This document shows, piece by piece, positions 45,400 to 55,257 of a stretch of DNA of 64,000 nt (positions are counted from its first letter, which is position 1; every line of letters starts with the position of its first letter). The stretch lies in the NCBI GenBank assembly GCA_037833965.1, contig AP031352.1, positions 29,080,501 through 29,144,500 of the forward strand, read 5' to 3'. A program made the translations under genes and the position numbers. The notes under the pieces are model-generated. The model ran no database searches. It was not told where the DNA came from and was given only the letters and a program-made list of their open reading frames with translations. This DNA is from Marchantia polymorpha subsp. ruderalis (lineage: Eukaryota > Streptophyta > Marchantiopsida > Marchantiales > Marchantiaceae).

Positions 45400-46780
45400 C
45401 CAAGCTGACACGAGCTCTACACTGCTACAGTTTTCACGCTTAGACGATATGGATCTTGACGATGTCAGACCATGCCACCCGAAGGGACCTGTCAAGCGAA
45501 GACCGCATATATCAAGCCTAAGAAAACGATCATCACTATGTGCTGCATTCTAGCACAAGTTTTTCATGACCTCAAATGTTTATCATGTATGAGCCTTATA
45601 CATATTGAAGTAGTTACTGAGAATCGAATCAACTCCTTGTCACCAGATGGAATTTCAGAAGAAACTGTCATAATAAAGATCCGGCCTGTGTTGTATAATG
45701 TCTGAGGCAAACCTCACATGATTCAACATTATTGAGATCCAAACTCTTTCGAGGTAGATTCCAAAACTATGCCCATGTGAACTGCCAGATCGGTGACTTC
45801 ACCGTATTGGTGAATTAGTTTACAAGAAGATACTTCAGTTTTGAAATATTGCTCAATGTTCCAATGTTTGTAACTCGTTTTGATACCTTAGATTCAAGCT
45901 GGTACATTCAGAAACCGCTGGCCTTTGCATCCACCAATTGCAGTTCAGATGCATATTAATAAACAATAGAAGCTAAGAAACCAGCCATGTAGATCTCATA
46001 AGAAACCAGCATCCTTTTCAAAATCTGCTTTAGGCACGCATGATTGTTTTATAACATTGGATGACGGTCTGTGTTAGATGGATAGTGCCTAATTATTTCT
46101 GTTTGGCCGACTGTGCATGGGCGGTCTTGCATTCGGTCTGAAACATTTTACAACGACCGATTTCTCCAGCACCAAAGAAAATTCGAACTCTAAGTAAGTA
46201 CATTTTCCTGGTAGTTGAAGTTTGTGTTTCTTTGATGTTTCAAACATACAAAGTGTCATCCTATAGATTTCACTAGATATTCTATATAGCGACAGTGTTA
46301 TATGAATTTGGCATTTAGGTTTAGGGTTTATCTAAACTTTAATCCTAATGTAGTTTACTGAACCTACGAGAAGATCTGAGTATAGTAATTAAACTTGTAT
46401 AATTACTATACGAGAAGTTGTAGGTAATAAATCTAACATAGGTTTCTTTCAAACTAGATCTATCTACATCTAAACCGTGACCATAGAGTAAGAAATAGAT
46501 AAATTCAACAAAACTGCTTGTGTTCATTACATGAAAACTGAAAAGTAGCCAAAGGTATTTAAAATCTCTCCAAAGAATTAGCTCTATTCAACGTATGAAC
46601 TAATCTCAATTTACAATCATTCTTGACTAGTTCAACCTTTTCATCAAAAACTATTCAATCAATAAAGTGATACTTGACTTCTATGTATTTCACCCGAGTG
46701 CATATCGTTTGATTTCCAGCAAAATGTAACACACTCTAACTATCAAAGTGATCATTGAAAGCCTCACGTTTTAATTTCAT
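45400..46780. other. Upstream of the peroxidase gene, then AT-rich DNA
   Basis: The first several hundred bases have mixed composition and probably hold promoter sequence. From about 46200 the DNA becomes AT-rich and may be the decayed 3' side of the Copia remnant at 46781-47185. No gene or RNA was recognised. Confidence 0.35.
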
Positions 46781-47185
46781 CTAAGTTTTAAGACTATTTA
46801 ATTTAATATATTTCTTTGATGATTTTGATGTAGTTTTGTATTCAGCTTTCATTGTAAACTTAGTTATACAATTTTGCAAAGTGAATCTCAAACTTCTACA
46901 CATATTTTCAAGTGTAAGTATATATCCAATTGTAGATTTTCTCTTTAGGTACCCTACTCTTTTGTCCAAATCTTGTTAGTAGTTACCATGAACGTATTCT
47001 AATAAAAATTTGTCATTATCTATAAAGACATCAAATAAAATACTTAAATCTTTCGTGATCTGAGAATTCATTTCACAAATTCTTAATATATCTCTCCTTT
47101 GATTTGACAAGTAATTGTTCACCTTGCTCATAACTAAAGGAATATGAGGTTTGGTGCATATCATGATATAAATGAGTATGTTCAC
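46781..47185 (-). mobile_element. Ty1/Copia remnant (end of RT and RNase H)
   Basis: Two neighbouring minus-strand stretches match the end of Copia pol. The first, at 46976-47185, has LIYIMICTKPHIPLVMSKVN and EYVHGNY, as in the LMYAMVCTRPDI...GYVDSDY region. The second, at 46781-46969, has RKSTIGYILTL, ITKFTMKAEYKTTSKSSKK, as in the STTGYVFTL...LSTTEAEY region. It is strongly decayed with several breaks and is old. The upstream part is cut off by the family B element starting at 47516. Confidence 0.8.
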
Positions 47186-47515
47186 AATTTTTTCAGAGAA
47201 AATTCATGACATCTTTTCTTTCTAAATGATGTGGATTAGATATTGAGTTGCAGAAAGTTTGGATGTATACTACTACAAAATTTTATATAAAATTTTATAT
47301 ATACAAAATTTTCAAGAATCTATCATGTTAAAATTTTCAAGCACATATTAAATGTACTTGCTTTCACTTAGTTGTAATTTTTTTCCCCAAATTTTTATGA
47401 ACATTCATCCTCAATTTCAACTTGGAATTATGTGAAATTGTTCATATTAAATTTAAACTTTCATTGATTATTGCAAATGTCAACCTGGAAATCGTGCTTT
47501 ATCAAAATGAGCATG

Positions 47516-50500
47516 TGTAATAACCCACCAAAGGCTAAAACTGCAGTATGGTGGTAAGAAGATCGAACCCACAGGGACAGAGGCAACACACAGAGTAAAA
47601 GTGTCACATTTAACAGACTTTTGTAGAGTTTGAATTCTAGGCGACTGTCACTCCCAGAAATACTGCAGTGCTCGACTCGGAGGCTCGTCTCGGAGGAGGA
47701 TCTCAACTCGGAGGATGCTCGGAGGATGCACGGTACAGCTTGGTCACTCAACACACACACACACCTGAAACTGGTAAAAAGCACAACTCGGAGGTCGGTC
47801 AGGACCTCCGCTTCGGATTTCAGGAGGAAAGTGTCTCGCAAGTTCACTCAGAGGTTCTGCAGGAAGTGCCTCCCACTCCGGCTTTTACTGCCCTTCCGCC
47901 AGGAACTAGCGGGGGTACCCGGACTGGACTTCTCACTTCGGAACGAAGCCTCTACGTACGCCGTGGACGTCACCCTCGACTATCACACAAAACGCAGGGA
48001 GTGCAGACCCGACTGAGAACTTACTGAAAACACGATCCAGTAACACACACACAACCTGAATTACAAACCAAGGTTTACACGAAGTAATGAAACTTCACAT
48101 TGGCATTCAGGGGAAACTTCCCGTAGGAGTACAATCAGGATATGTCACTCGAAGGAGTAAGGGGGAACTGTTCAAGTATCTAACTCGCAGCCGGCTCTGA
48201 GTATCAGAAATCACCCGCAGGTGCAGATCCGCACTACTCAAGTCTCTAACCGGGTACTAGCTCTGAACATTCAGCCGAAGGCCTTCAACTACAACATACG
48301 GTAACTTCGCTATGCTGCAGCTTCTCTACGTGGTGCCAGGACCAAAATGCACAAACACGCCAAGAAAGTGAGTTCCTGATCTGCACTTCCGAAACTGGAA
48401 GAGTCCCAAGGCAAAACGCCTTGATCTACTTTATACTCTCAAAAGATCCTAACTAGCACTACGCTATCTTATCTACCACTCGCAGCATCTGCGCGAAACC
48501 AAACTACTCTACTGCACTCAGCAGATCCGGTGCTGCGCCTCCTGCGCGCCGGACTGCTCCGCTTACTATCTCTACCTTGCCAGTCTTCCGACCGGCTGCG
48601 TAACCCCAGGCGTCGGAGCGCTGCAGTGACTTCCGACTGCAAGTGCGCCATAGTGTCGCGCGCACCCGACAAGAAGGTTTCTAATTTTCTTGCCACTCGC
48701 CGCCGACTCCGACTGTCACCTTCCGTCAAGGCCGCCGCCCGAAGCTCGAACTCCCGGAGTGTAACCCTCTCTTGAGCTGCCACCTCCCAATGGGTGTATC
48801 CGTTTAGACAACGAGTCACCCGTGCCGCCAACTCTCCTCGTGCCCTGCAGCTGCTCTCCACCTCTGCCAGCTGCATTTCTAAATCCGCACGTTGAGCCCT
48901 CAAATCCGAGCACTCGGTTTGCAAGTTGCACAACAACTCCTCATCCTCCTTGCGGGCTCTTTGACTTTCCTCTAAGGCGCGCGTCTGGCGCGCAAGCTCG
49001 GCTGCTAGGACTTTGTTCTGTCTCCGCTCCTCCTGCAGTTCCGACTCGATCTTTGCCCGTATTAGTTCGGCCTCCGCCTGACTCTTCGTCGCCGCATCCT
49101 CCTTCTGCTGCTGCAAGGCTTGGTACAGCTTCTGGGTGACCGCCAGGTGTTGTCTGAGGGCGGTGTTCCTTTCCACATATACTTGGCAACTAGAGGCCCA
49201 CTTTGCCACCTTGATCCTCGTCCTTCGCCTGATAGTCTCCACATAAGACTGCGGTTTTAAGGCACTTCCGTATTTGGATGTCTTGCGATCCAGATATCGC
49301 AGGAGTGGAACTATCTGTTCGCACAGCACCCCTGTTGGCGTTTTCTGCACCGAATCCTCTTCTTGCTCTTCCGAGCTCGTCTCATCCTCAGTCTCGAGGA
49401 TTTCAGTCGCCACCGAATCCCTTGGCGACTCCCTGGAACTGTGGCGCGCAGCAGCTTCTGCTGCGACTGCTGCTCCACTGCCTGCTAAAATATCCAGGGC
49501 AGTGGGAGATCCCACTGCTTGAGCCCCTGTTCCGGCTCGATCTTCGGTTTGTGAAGGGGTCGACGCCGCAGTGACTTTTGTCACTCTCGCACCGCCCGCT
49601 TCTGCTGCCTGTCCTTCCGGCGCAATCTGCGCGGAAGGTGTCCTTGCTGAAGGTGCGTCCGCCGAAGGCGTCCGCATACTGGTCGTTGGCCCCATCCGTC
49701 TCGCAGTCGGCGAATCCGGCTGACTCTCTGTTGTCCGACTCGCAGTCGGCCGACCAGCAGTTGTCCGACTGGGAGTCGGATACACCCTGCGCGTCTTGAC
49801 TCCACTTGGCCTGTTTGCTGGTGGCGTTCTTCCAGAAGTGCCTTCCGCCGAAGACGACCCTCTGAGGATTGTTGGCTCGTCAGCCAAACTCTCTTCCGCT
49901 TCCGGCCTGCTGTCCGGTTCAACGCGCCGTTCAGTTGGCCTTCCTTCCGCTTGTCGACCTTCAGTCATCCGACTCGCAGTCGGCCGGTCGTCAGTCCGTC
50001 CATCTCCTCCCGAAGGCCGTGGTGCCTTCTGTGCAGAGGTTTCTGCCGTCTTCCCTAGGACCTGAGCAATTATCTCTTCCTGTGTGAGATTCCGCCGGGT
50101 CGGAGTTCGCCTGGTCTCCTCAGTACCAGTTGGCATTCTGCGTGCCCTCTGTTTTGGTCGACTATGAGGCTCGGGGGTGGGCCGACCACGAGTCGGCGCA
50201 GATGGTACTTCCGGCTGCCTGTCCTCAGGTCCCTCATCCCACTTCCGCTTGCGCGGAATGCGCTCACTTCGACGTTCTTCTGCTGCTCTGGCTGGAGCCG
50301 GAGCCGGAGGCGTACTGGCAGGTTCCTCGTCCGGATCCGTGTCTACTTCGGCCTCCCTCGAATATCTACCTGGATAAGACCGGCTCAGCTGCGGAAACCG
50401 AGTTTTCTCAGCATTCGTCAAACATCCCATCGCCCGGTAAAACACGATTAAGTAAGGCGATAGATGATTGAGCGTTCCTCCCCTCTCTTCTTGCGCATGT

Positions 50501-52379
50501 TGGCGCGTCACCTTCCACAGGAGCCGTGCCCAATGCACCGGAGCTCCTGACAACACTAGCTCCACGAACTCTACCTGCCAACCATGCATGTAAGCGGTCT
50601 TGGTCGGCTGCAATATCTGCAGCAATGCTGTCGCGACATTTCTCCGCAATCGATCCTTGTAATCCCGAGTCCGGAAACCGTTCTTGGGATGTCTAGCCAC
50701 TTTGAAGAGCTCATTGTAAGAGACTTCTTCCTCCTGGGACACTTTCACGCTGTCGGCCTCGAAGAGGAGATCCCCTTCCTCGCCGGCACACCTGCCCAAC
50801 ACCTGCGCCCAATTGCAAATTTCCCATCTCTCTGGGTGTGGGCGAAATCCGCGAGAAGGCTTGTGTCTCTCTTGCAGATACTCGCGCACCATCTCCGGAC
50901 ACGTCCAATTCCACCCCCAGAGGAGAAAATCGAGCTTCAGCCTCGTCAGCACATCTTGAAATGCGCGTAGACCGATCTGCGGCACCCTGAGTGGAGACAC
51001 TCGCAGTTGGGGAACCTTCGACATTGCGTTGTCTGCACACACAAACGTTCTCCCTTTCGCTCACTCTCTCACAATCGCCACTGCGCGTCGGCCACTCAAG
51101 CACTGACTGCTCACTCTCTCTGCGCTCGTTCAAGATCGCTACTCCCAATTCTTTCAAGATCCGCCAAGATCCTTGTGCAACTCGTCTCCGCACTCTCTAC
51201 TCTCACTGCAGGTCGCTCCGCCCTTGCGCGTAATCTTGGAACTGGAAATTGCAAAGTCAAGAATGAGAGAATGAGACTGGAGCGCAGTCTTTTCTTCTCC
51301 GATTTCAAGAACGTCCAACGTTCTTACTGGTTGCAACGTACGCAGCCGGCTATACGGCTTAACGGTTCGCCCTTTGCATGCGCGAATTCACGTCTCCGCA
51401 TTGCGCGCATTCGCATGCTTAAACGTTGAATTCTCCCGCCGCCGCCACCTTCCGGACTCGAGTCCGCTGCAGGGTATACGTCGGCCCTGTTGTCTTTTCC
51501 TAACCCGCCCTTCTCCGGTGGCGTGTCGCCGCTGGTGCGTTCATTATCCGTCGGCGCCTTGCTGGAGGCGCACATCCAGCCGGAGCGAATTACGCCGGCG
51601 CGCAGTCGTACCGCCTATTTTGTCCTTTATGCCTCGTCCGTTGCTGCCAGCGCATATCCGTCAGCGCAACTCATGCCAGCGCATCCGGCCGTCAGCGCCA
51701 CGTCGGAGGCGTACATCCGACCGGCGCTTTCCTTCCATGAACAGCCGCCAAGGGCGCTTCCGACTCTGAGTTGGTTTCCTCCTGTGAGCGCGTGATTCCG
51801 CCGAAGGCGCATCGCCGAGGGCGTACGGGAATCCTTTCCGGCTGTGAACCCTAGCGCGAACGGCGCATGTCCGGCTACGAGTTTTCCGACGCTCATAACT
51901 TCTCCATTCCTGATCCATCTCCGGCGCTCTTGGACTCGTTAGAACGAGCGTCCCGAGCTCTTTCTAATGCAACTTCAACCAACTGGATCTACCGTGTATC
52001 CCGATTGTTATGAAGGTTTTCCCTTTCCGCGCTAGCGACGCTTCGCCGAAGGCGCACTCATGGTCGGACGCCTTTAGAGGTCCGGGCCCTTCTCCTGACG
52101 TCTTTAGCAAAACCTCCTCCTGAGGTGTCTGCGCCGGAAGCGTAGCTTCCTTATACGCTAGAGGCGCGTGAGTAGAGACACCTCAAAAAGGAGCTTTTGC
52201 CGAAGGCGCCGAAGACGTTGGCGTTGGTACATCCGACTACGTGATTCTTTGTGCCCTCGTGACGATCTCCTCAATCCACTCTATTTTGCGTACCCTTCTC
52301 TAGCTACAAACACTGCTTTGGTACTAGTTTTCTAAAATTGTTTAAATTCTGCAAAAAAAACAAAAAGTGTGTTACCACA
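47516..52379 (-). mobile_element. 3' LTR of element C (family B)
   Basis: This 4864-base LTR starts TGTGGTAACAC at 52379 and ends GGGTTATTACA at 47516 on the minus strand. U3 contains the ORF at 48469-51024. The TATAAAG box (48429-48435) follows it, then an R-U5 of about 0.9 kb homologous to the family A and short LTRs. It is nearly identical to the LTR at 57851-62719. Confidence 0.93.
48469..51024 (-). CDS. U3-encoded coiled-coil protein, family B (element C)
   Basis: It encodes 851 residues from the ATG at 51024 (MSKVPQLRVSPLRVPQ). The N-terminal domain of about 230 residues is clearly homologous to that of family A (shared LDFLLWGWN, MVRE, NHLSP, RTRDYKDR). The middle is Pro/Arg/Ser/Thr-rich with repeated RPTASR-type words. 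Then come an acidic stretch, the LCEQIVPLLRYLDRK block and a coiled coil with ELQEERRQNK and RKEDEELLCNLQTE, and a conserved tail. The middle does not align with family A, whereas both ends do. The ORF is open over its full length. The function is unknown. Confidence 0.82.
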   Translation of the reverse strand: MSKVPQLRVSPLRVPQIGLRAFQDVLTRLKLDFLLWGWNWTCPEMVREYLQERHKPSRGFRPHPERWEICNWAQVLGRCAGEEGDLLFEADSVKVSQEEEVSYNELFKVARHPKNGFRTRDYKDRLRRNVATALLQILQPTKTAYMHGWQVEFVELVLSGAPVHWARLLWKVTRQHAQEERGGTLNHLSPYLIVFYRAMGCLTNAEKTRFPQLSRSYPGRYSREAEVDTDPDEEPASTPPAPAPARAAEERRSERIPRKRKWDEGPEDRQPEVPSAPTRGRPTPEPHSRPKQRARRMPTGTEETRRTPTRRNLTQEEIIAQVLGKTAETSAQKAPRPSGGDGRTDDRPTASRMTEGRQAEGRPTERRVEPDSRPEAEESLADEPTILRGSSSAEGTSGRTPPANRPSGVKTRRVYPTPSRTTAGRPTASRTTESQPDSPTARRMGPTTSMRTPSADAPSARTPSAQIAPEGQAAEAGGARVTKVTAASTPSQTEDRAGTGAQAVGSPTALDILAGSGAAVAAEAAARHSSRESPRDSVATEILETEDETSSEEQEEDSVQKTPTGVLCEQIVPLLRYLDRKTSKYGSALKPQSYVETIRRRTRIKVAKWASSCQVYVERNTALRQHLAVTQKLYQALQQQKEDAATKSQAEAELIRAKIESELQEERRQNKVLAAELARQTRALEESQRARKEDEELLCNLQTECSDLRAQRADLEMQLAEVESSCRARGELAARVTRCLNGYTHWEVAAQERVTLREFELRAAALTEGDSRSRRRVARKLETFLSGARDTMAHLQSEVTAALRRLGLRSRSEDWQGRDSKRSSPARRRRSTGSAECSRVVWFRADAASGR

Positions 52380-52392
52380 TGCCCCCCTCCTC
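52380..52392 (-). other. Polypurine tract of element C
   Basis: The minus strand reads GAGGAGGGGGGCA directly before the 3' LTR start, identical to the tract of the family A element. Confidence 0.9.
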
Positions 52393-52416
52393 AATTGTGA
52401 GCGCCCACGCGAACAT

Positions 52417-55257
52417 TTACACGTGGTATTTCTTCAGACGCCATCCGTTCACGCGGGTGCCTAACCATTCTCCCGTCAGTTCTGCGAGTTGGATGGATCC
52501 ATTTGGAAAAACTTCTATCACCTTGTAAGGTCCCATCCACCTCAAGTGGAGCTTGCCTGGAAATCTAGCATGTCTGCTATCGTATAGCAGAGCCAAATCG
52601 CCCTTTTCCAGCAGTACTGGTTTGAGTCTTCGATCGTACTTCTCCTTCCGCCTGAGTTGTAATTGCTTTGTTCGATCTTCGGCCTCTTGACGCCTTTCCT
52701 CCAGTGCCATTACCTCTTGCAGTCGATATGCCTGACTTTCTTCCGCGTCCAGCCTTCTCTGATCTAAGGTCCTCTTGGTAGGTATCTCGAATTCGATGGG
52801 TAAGATCGGATGCTGCCCATAAACTAGGAAGTAAGGTGTTTGCCTGGTGGTGACTTTTTCTGCCGTTCTATATGCCCATAAGGCGGCCGGTAGCTTGGTG
52901 TCCCAGTCATGAGCATGGTTTACAGTCACCTTGAGGAGTATCTTACAAAGTAATCCATTGGACTTCTCTGTCAGACCATTTGCCTTGGGGTTGTATGGAG
53001 TAGTCTTCCGATGCTTAATCTGGAAGTGCCGCGTCAAACTTTCTATCACCTGATTCAGAAAGTGCGTTCCTCTGTCACTGACTATTTCTAGGGGGCACCC
53101 GTAGCGGGTGATGATTGATTCGAATAGGAACCGTGCTACTGCGGCTGCGTCGTCGTGCCTTGTGGCTTCTGCCTCCACCATCTTGGTCGCATAGTCTGTT
53201 GCTACCAATATGTAGCGCCTGCGCGTGCCTTTAGTGACAGGTTGTATTGGTCCCACGAAGTCGATCCCCCATTTTTCAAATGGTGCCAATGGCATGATTG
53301 GTGTAAGAGGCCATCTCGTGGTCGGAGTCGGCCTTCCGGACCTCTGGCAGCTGTCGCATTTGCGAACGTAGTCGTGTACATCTTTGAACATCGTCGGCCA
53401 CCAGTATCCTGCATTCACAATTTTGGTCACTGTATTTCTGGTGGCGTAGTGACCACCAGCGTCTTCTGTGTGCATGGCTTTGACAACTCGCGGTACTTCA
53501 GACTCCTCTAGACATCTGCACAACCTTTCGTCTGCCATTTTCTTGAACAAGACCCCTTGTTGGAGCTGGTAAGGTCCCGCTTTATGAACGAAGACTGTGC
53601 GCTGCTCTGCATCCAATCCTTCCGGACATTGGAGTGTGAGCAGGAACCTGTATAAGTCCGCGTACCTGGACTCATGGCTGGCGGACAACTGAAAAAGTTG
53701 TTCGTCGGGAAAATCATCCACTACTTCCTCCTCTATGGGTTCGGTCCATAGTCGGGAGAGGTAGTCCGCGTTCTCATGGTGAACGCCTTTCCTTGTCTGT
53801 ACAGTATAGGTGAATTCCTGCAGCAGTAGTACCCACCTGGCAATTCGTCCGGACAGATCCGCCTTCTTCACCAGGTGCTGTAAGGCGTAATGATCTACAT
53901 GAAACACGAACTCATAGCAGATCAAATAATGTCGGAACTTCTTGCAGGAGTACACCATTCCCAACGCCTCCCTCTCAGTTGTCGTGTACTTCTTCTCTGC
54001 TGCTGACAACTGACGACTCGCGAAGTAAATCGGGTAGTCTTTCTTGTTGTCGTCCTTCTGACTGAGAACCACCCCGATTGCAAACGCCGACGTGTCTACA
54101 TAGACATGGAAAGGTCTGTTCCAATCCGGACTTCTCAGAACCGGAGCAGTCGTCAGTTTGGCTTTGAGCGTTTCAAAGGCCAGCTGTTGCTCCTTGCCCC
54201 ACACATAGGGTTCATCCTTCTTAAGCAGCTTCGTCAGATCGGCTGCCAAGATGGCATACATATTTATGAACCTTCTGTAATAACCTACATGGCCAAGGAA
54301 GGCCCTCAACTCACGCAGATTCGTTGGCGGCTGCAGTTCAAGAATAATCTTCACCTTCTCTACATCCACTGCAATGCCATCGGACGAAACTCGGTGCCCT
54401 AGCAGGATTCCGCTGGTCATGAAGAAAAAACACTTCTCCGGGTGTAAGGATAAGCTGCTTTCCCTACACCTGTCGAACGTTTGCCGAAGATGGTTAAGGT
54501 GCTCCGACCTCTTACCGAAGACACAAAAGTCGTCGATGAAAATTTCTAGGAACTTCCTCAGGTGCTCTTGGAAAATGTTTGTCATCATCCGCTGGAACGT
54601 CGCTGGCGCGTTGCACAGACCGAACGGCATCTTGTGATAAGCATAGGTTCCCCAGTCGGTCGTGAAGGTTGTTTTGTCCTTGTCCTGTTCCCTGATGGAC
54701 ACCTGGTTGTAGCCGGAAAATCCGTCTAGGAAACTGTAGCATTCATGCCCTACTACATGGTCCAGAATAGAGTCCGTGAAAGGAAGAGGGTGATGGTCCT
54801 TCCGCGTTGCTGCGTTCAGCTTCCTGAAGTCCTGACACACCCGGATCTTACCCGTCAGTTTCTTGGGCACGATCACGATAGGCGACACCCACTCGCTACT
54901 AAGTACCGGGTAGATGATTCCTGCGCTCAGGTACTTATCGATTTCGTCCTTCACCAATAATGAATATTTCGGGTTGAGCCTGTATTGGCGTTGGCGAACC
55001 GGAACTGCCTCGTCCAACAAGTCGATTCTGTGCTCTCCATACCTTGCAGGTATGCCTTTCATGTCTTCAATCCTCCATGCGAAGACATCCTCATACTGGC
55101 GAAGAAATGCCTGTACCCTGTTCAACTCTTCTCCTTGTACCTGGCTTGACACCTTCAAGCCTTTACCTGGACTGAGCTGCAGTTCGCAGCAATCACTCGG
55201 GTCAACAATCCCCTCTGTGTGACTGATCTCGCTTCTGCCCAGTCCGGCTGCTAGTTG
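52417..55257 (-). CDS. pol of element C (RT, RNase H, integrase)
   Basis: The frame is open throughout, with 913 residues from the first Met (55158) and more if read through from gag. Visible in order are RT (FLDGFSGYNQ, MPFGLCNAPATFQRMM, FIDDFCVFG), RNase H (FHVYVDTSAFAIGVVLSQ, TTEREALGMV, VDHYALQHL), the HHCC zinc region (GGHYATRNT, CDSCQRSG), the DDE core (GIDFVGPI, SDRGTHFLNQ, NPKANGLTEKSNG) and the tail NGWRLKKYHV. It is in the same frame as gag and separated by UAG with CAACUA. It looks whole. Confidence 0.95.
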   Translation of the reverse strand, partial: QLAAGLGRSEISHTEGIVDPSDCCELQLSPGKGLKVSSQVQGEELNRVQAFLRQYEDVFAWRIEDMKGIPARYGEHRIDLLDEAVPVRQRQYRLNPKYSLLVKDEIDKYLSAGIIYPVLSSEWVSPIVIVPKKLTGKIRVCQDFRKLNAATRKDHHPLPFTDSILDHVVGHECYSFLDGFSGYNQVSIREQDKDKTTFTTDWGTYAYHKMPFGLCNAPATFQRMMTNIFQEHLRKFLEIFIDDFCVFGKRSEHLNHLRQTFDRCRESSLSLHPEKCFFFMTSGILLGHRVSSDGIAVDVEKVKIILELQPPTNLRELRAFLGHVGYYRRFINMYAILAADLTKLLKKDEPYVWGKEQQLAFETLKAKLTTAPVLRSPDWNRPFHVYVDTSAFAIGVVLSQKDDNKKDYPIYFASRQLSAAEKKYTTTEREALGMVYSCKKFRHYLICYEFVFHVDHYALQHLVKKADLSGRIARWVLLLQEFTYTVQTRKGVHHENADYLSRLWTEPIEEEVVDDFPDEQLFQLSASHESRYADLYRFLLTLQCPEGLDAEQRTVFVHKAGPYQLQQGVLFKKMADERLCRCLEESEVPRVVKAMHTEDAGGHYATRNTVTKIVNAGYWWPTMFKDVHDYVRKCDSCQRSGRPTPTTRWPLTPIMPLAPFEKWGIDFVGPIQPVTKGTRRRYILVATDYATKMVEAEATRHDDAAAVARFLFESIITRYGCPLEIVSDRGTHFLNQVIESLTRHFQIKHRKTTPYNPKANGLTEKSNGLLCKILLKVTVNHAHDWDTKLPAALWAYRTAEKVTTRQTPYFLVYGQHPILPIEFEIPTKRTLDQRRLDAEESQAYRLQEVMALEERRQEAEDRTKQLQLRRKEKYDRRLKPVLLEKGDLALLYDSRHARFPGKLHLRWMGPYKVIEVFPNGSIQLAELTGEWLGTRVNGWRLKKYHV

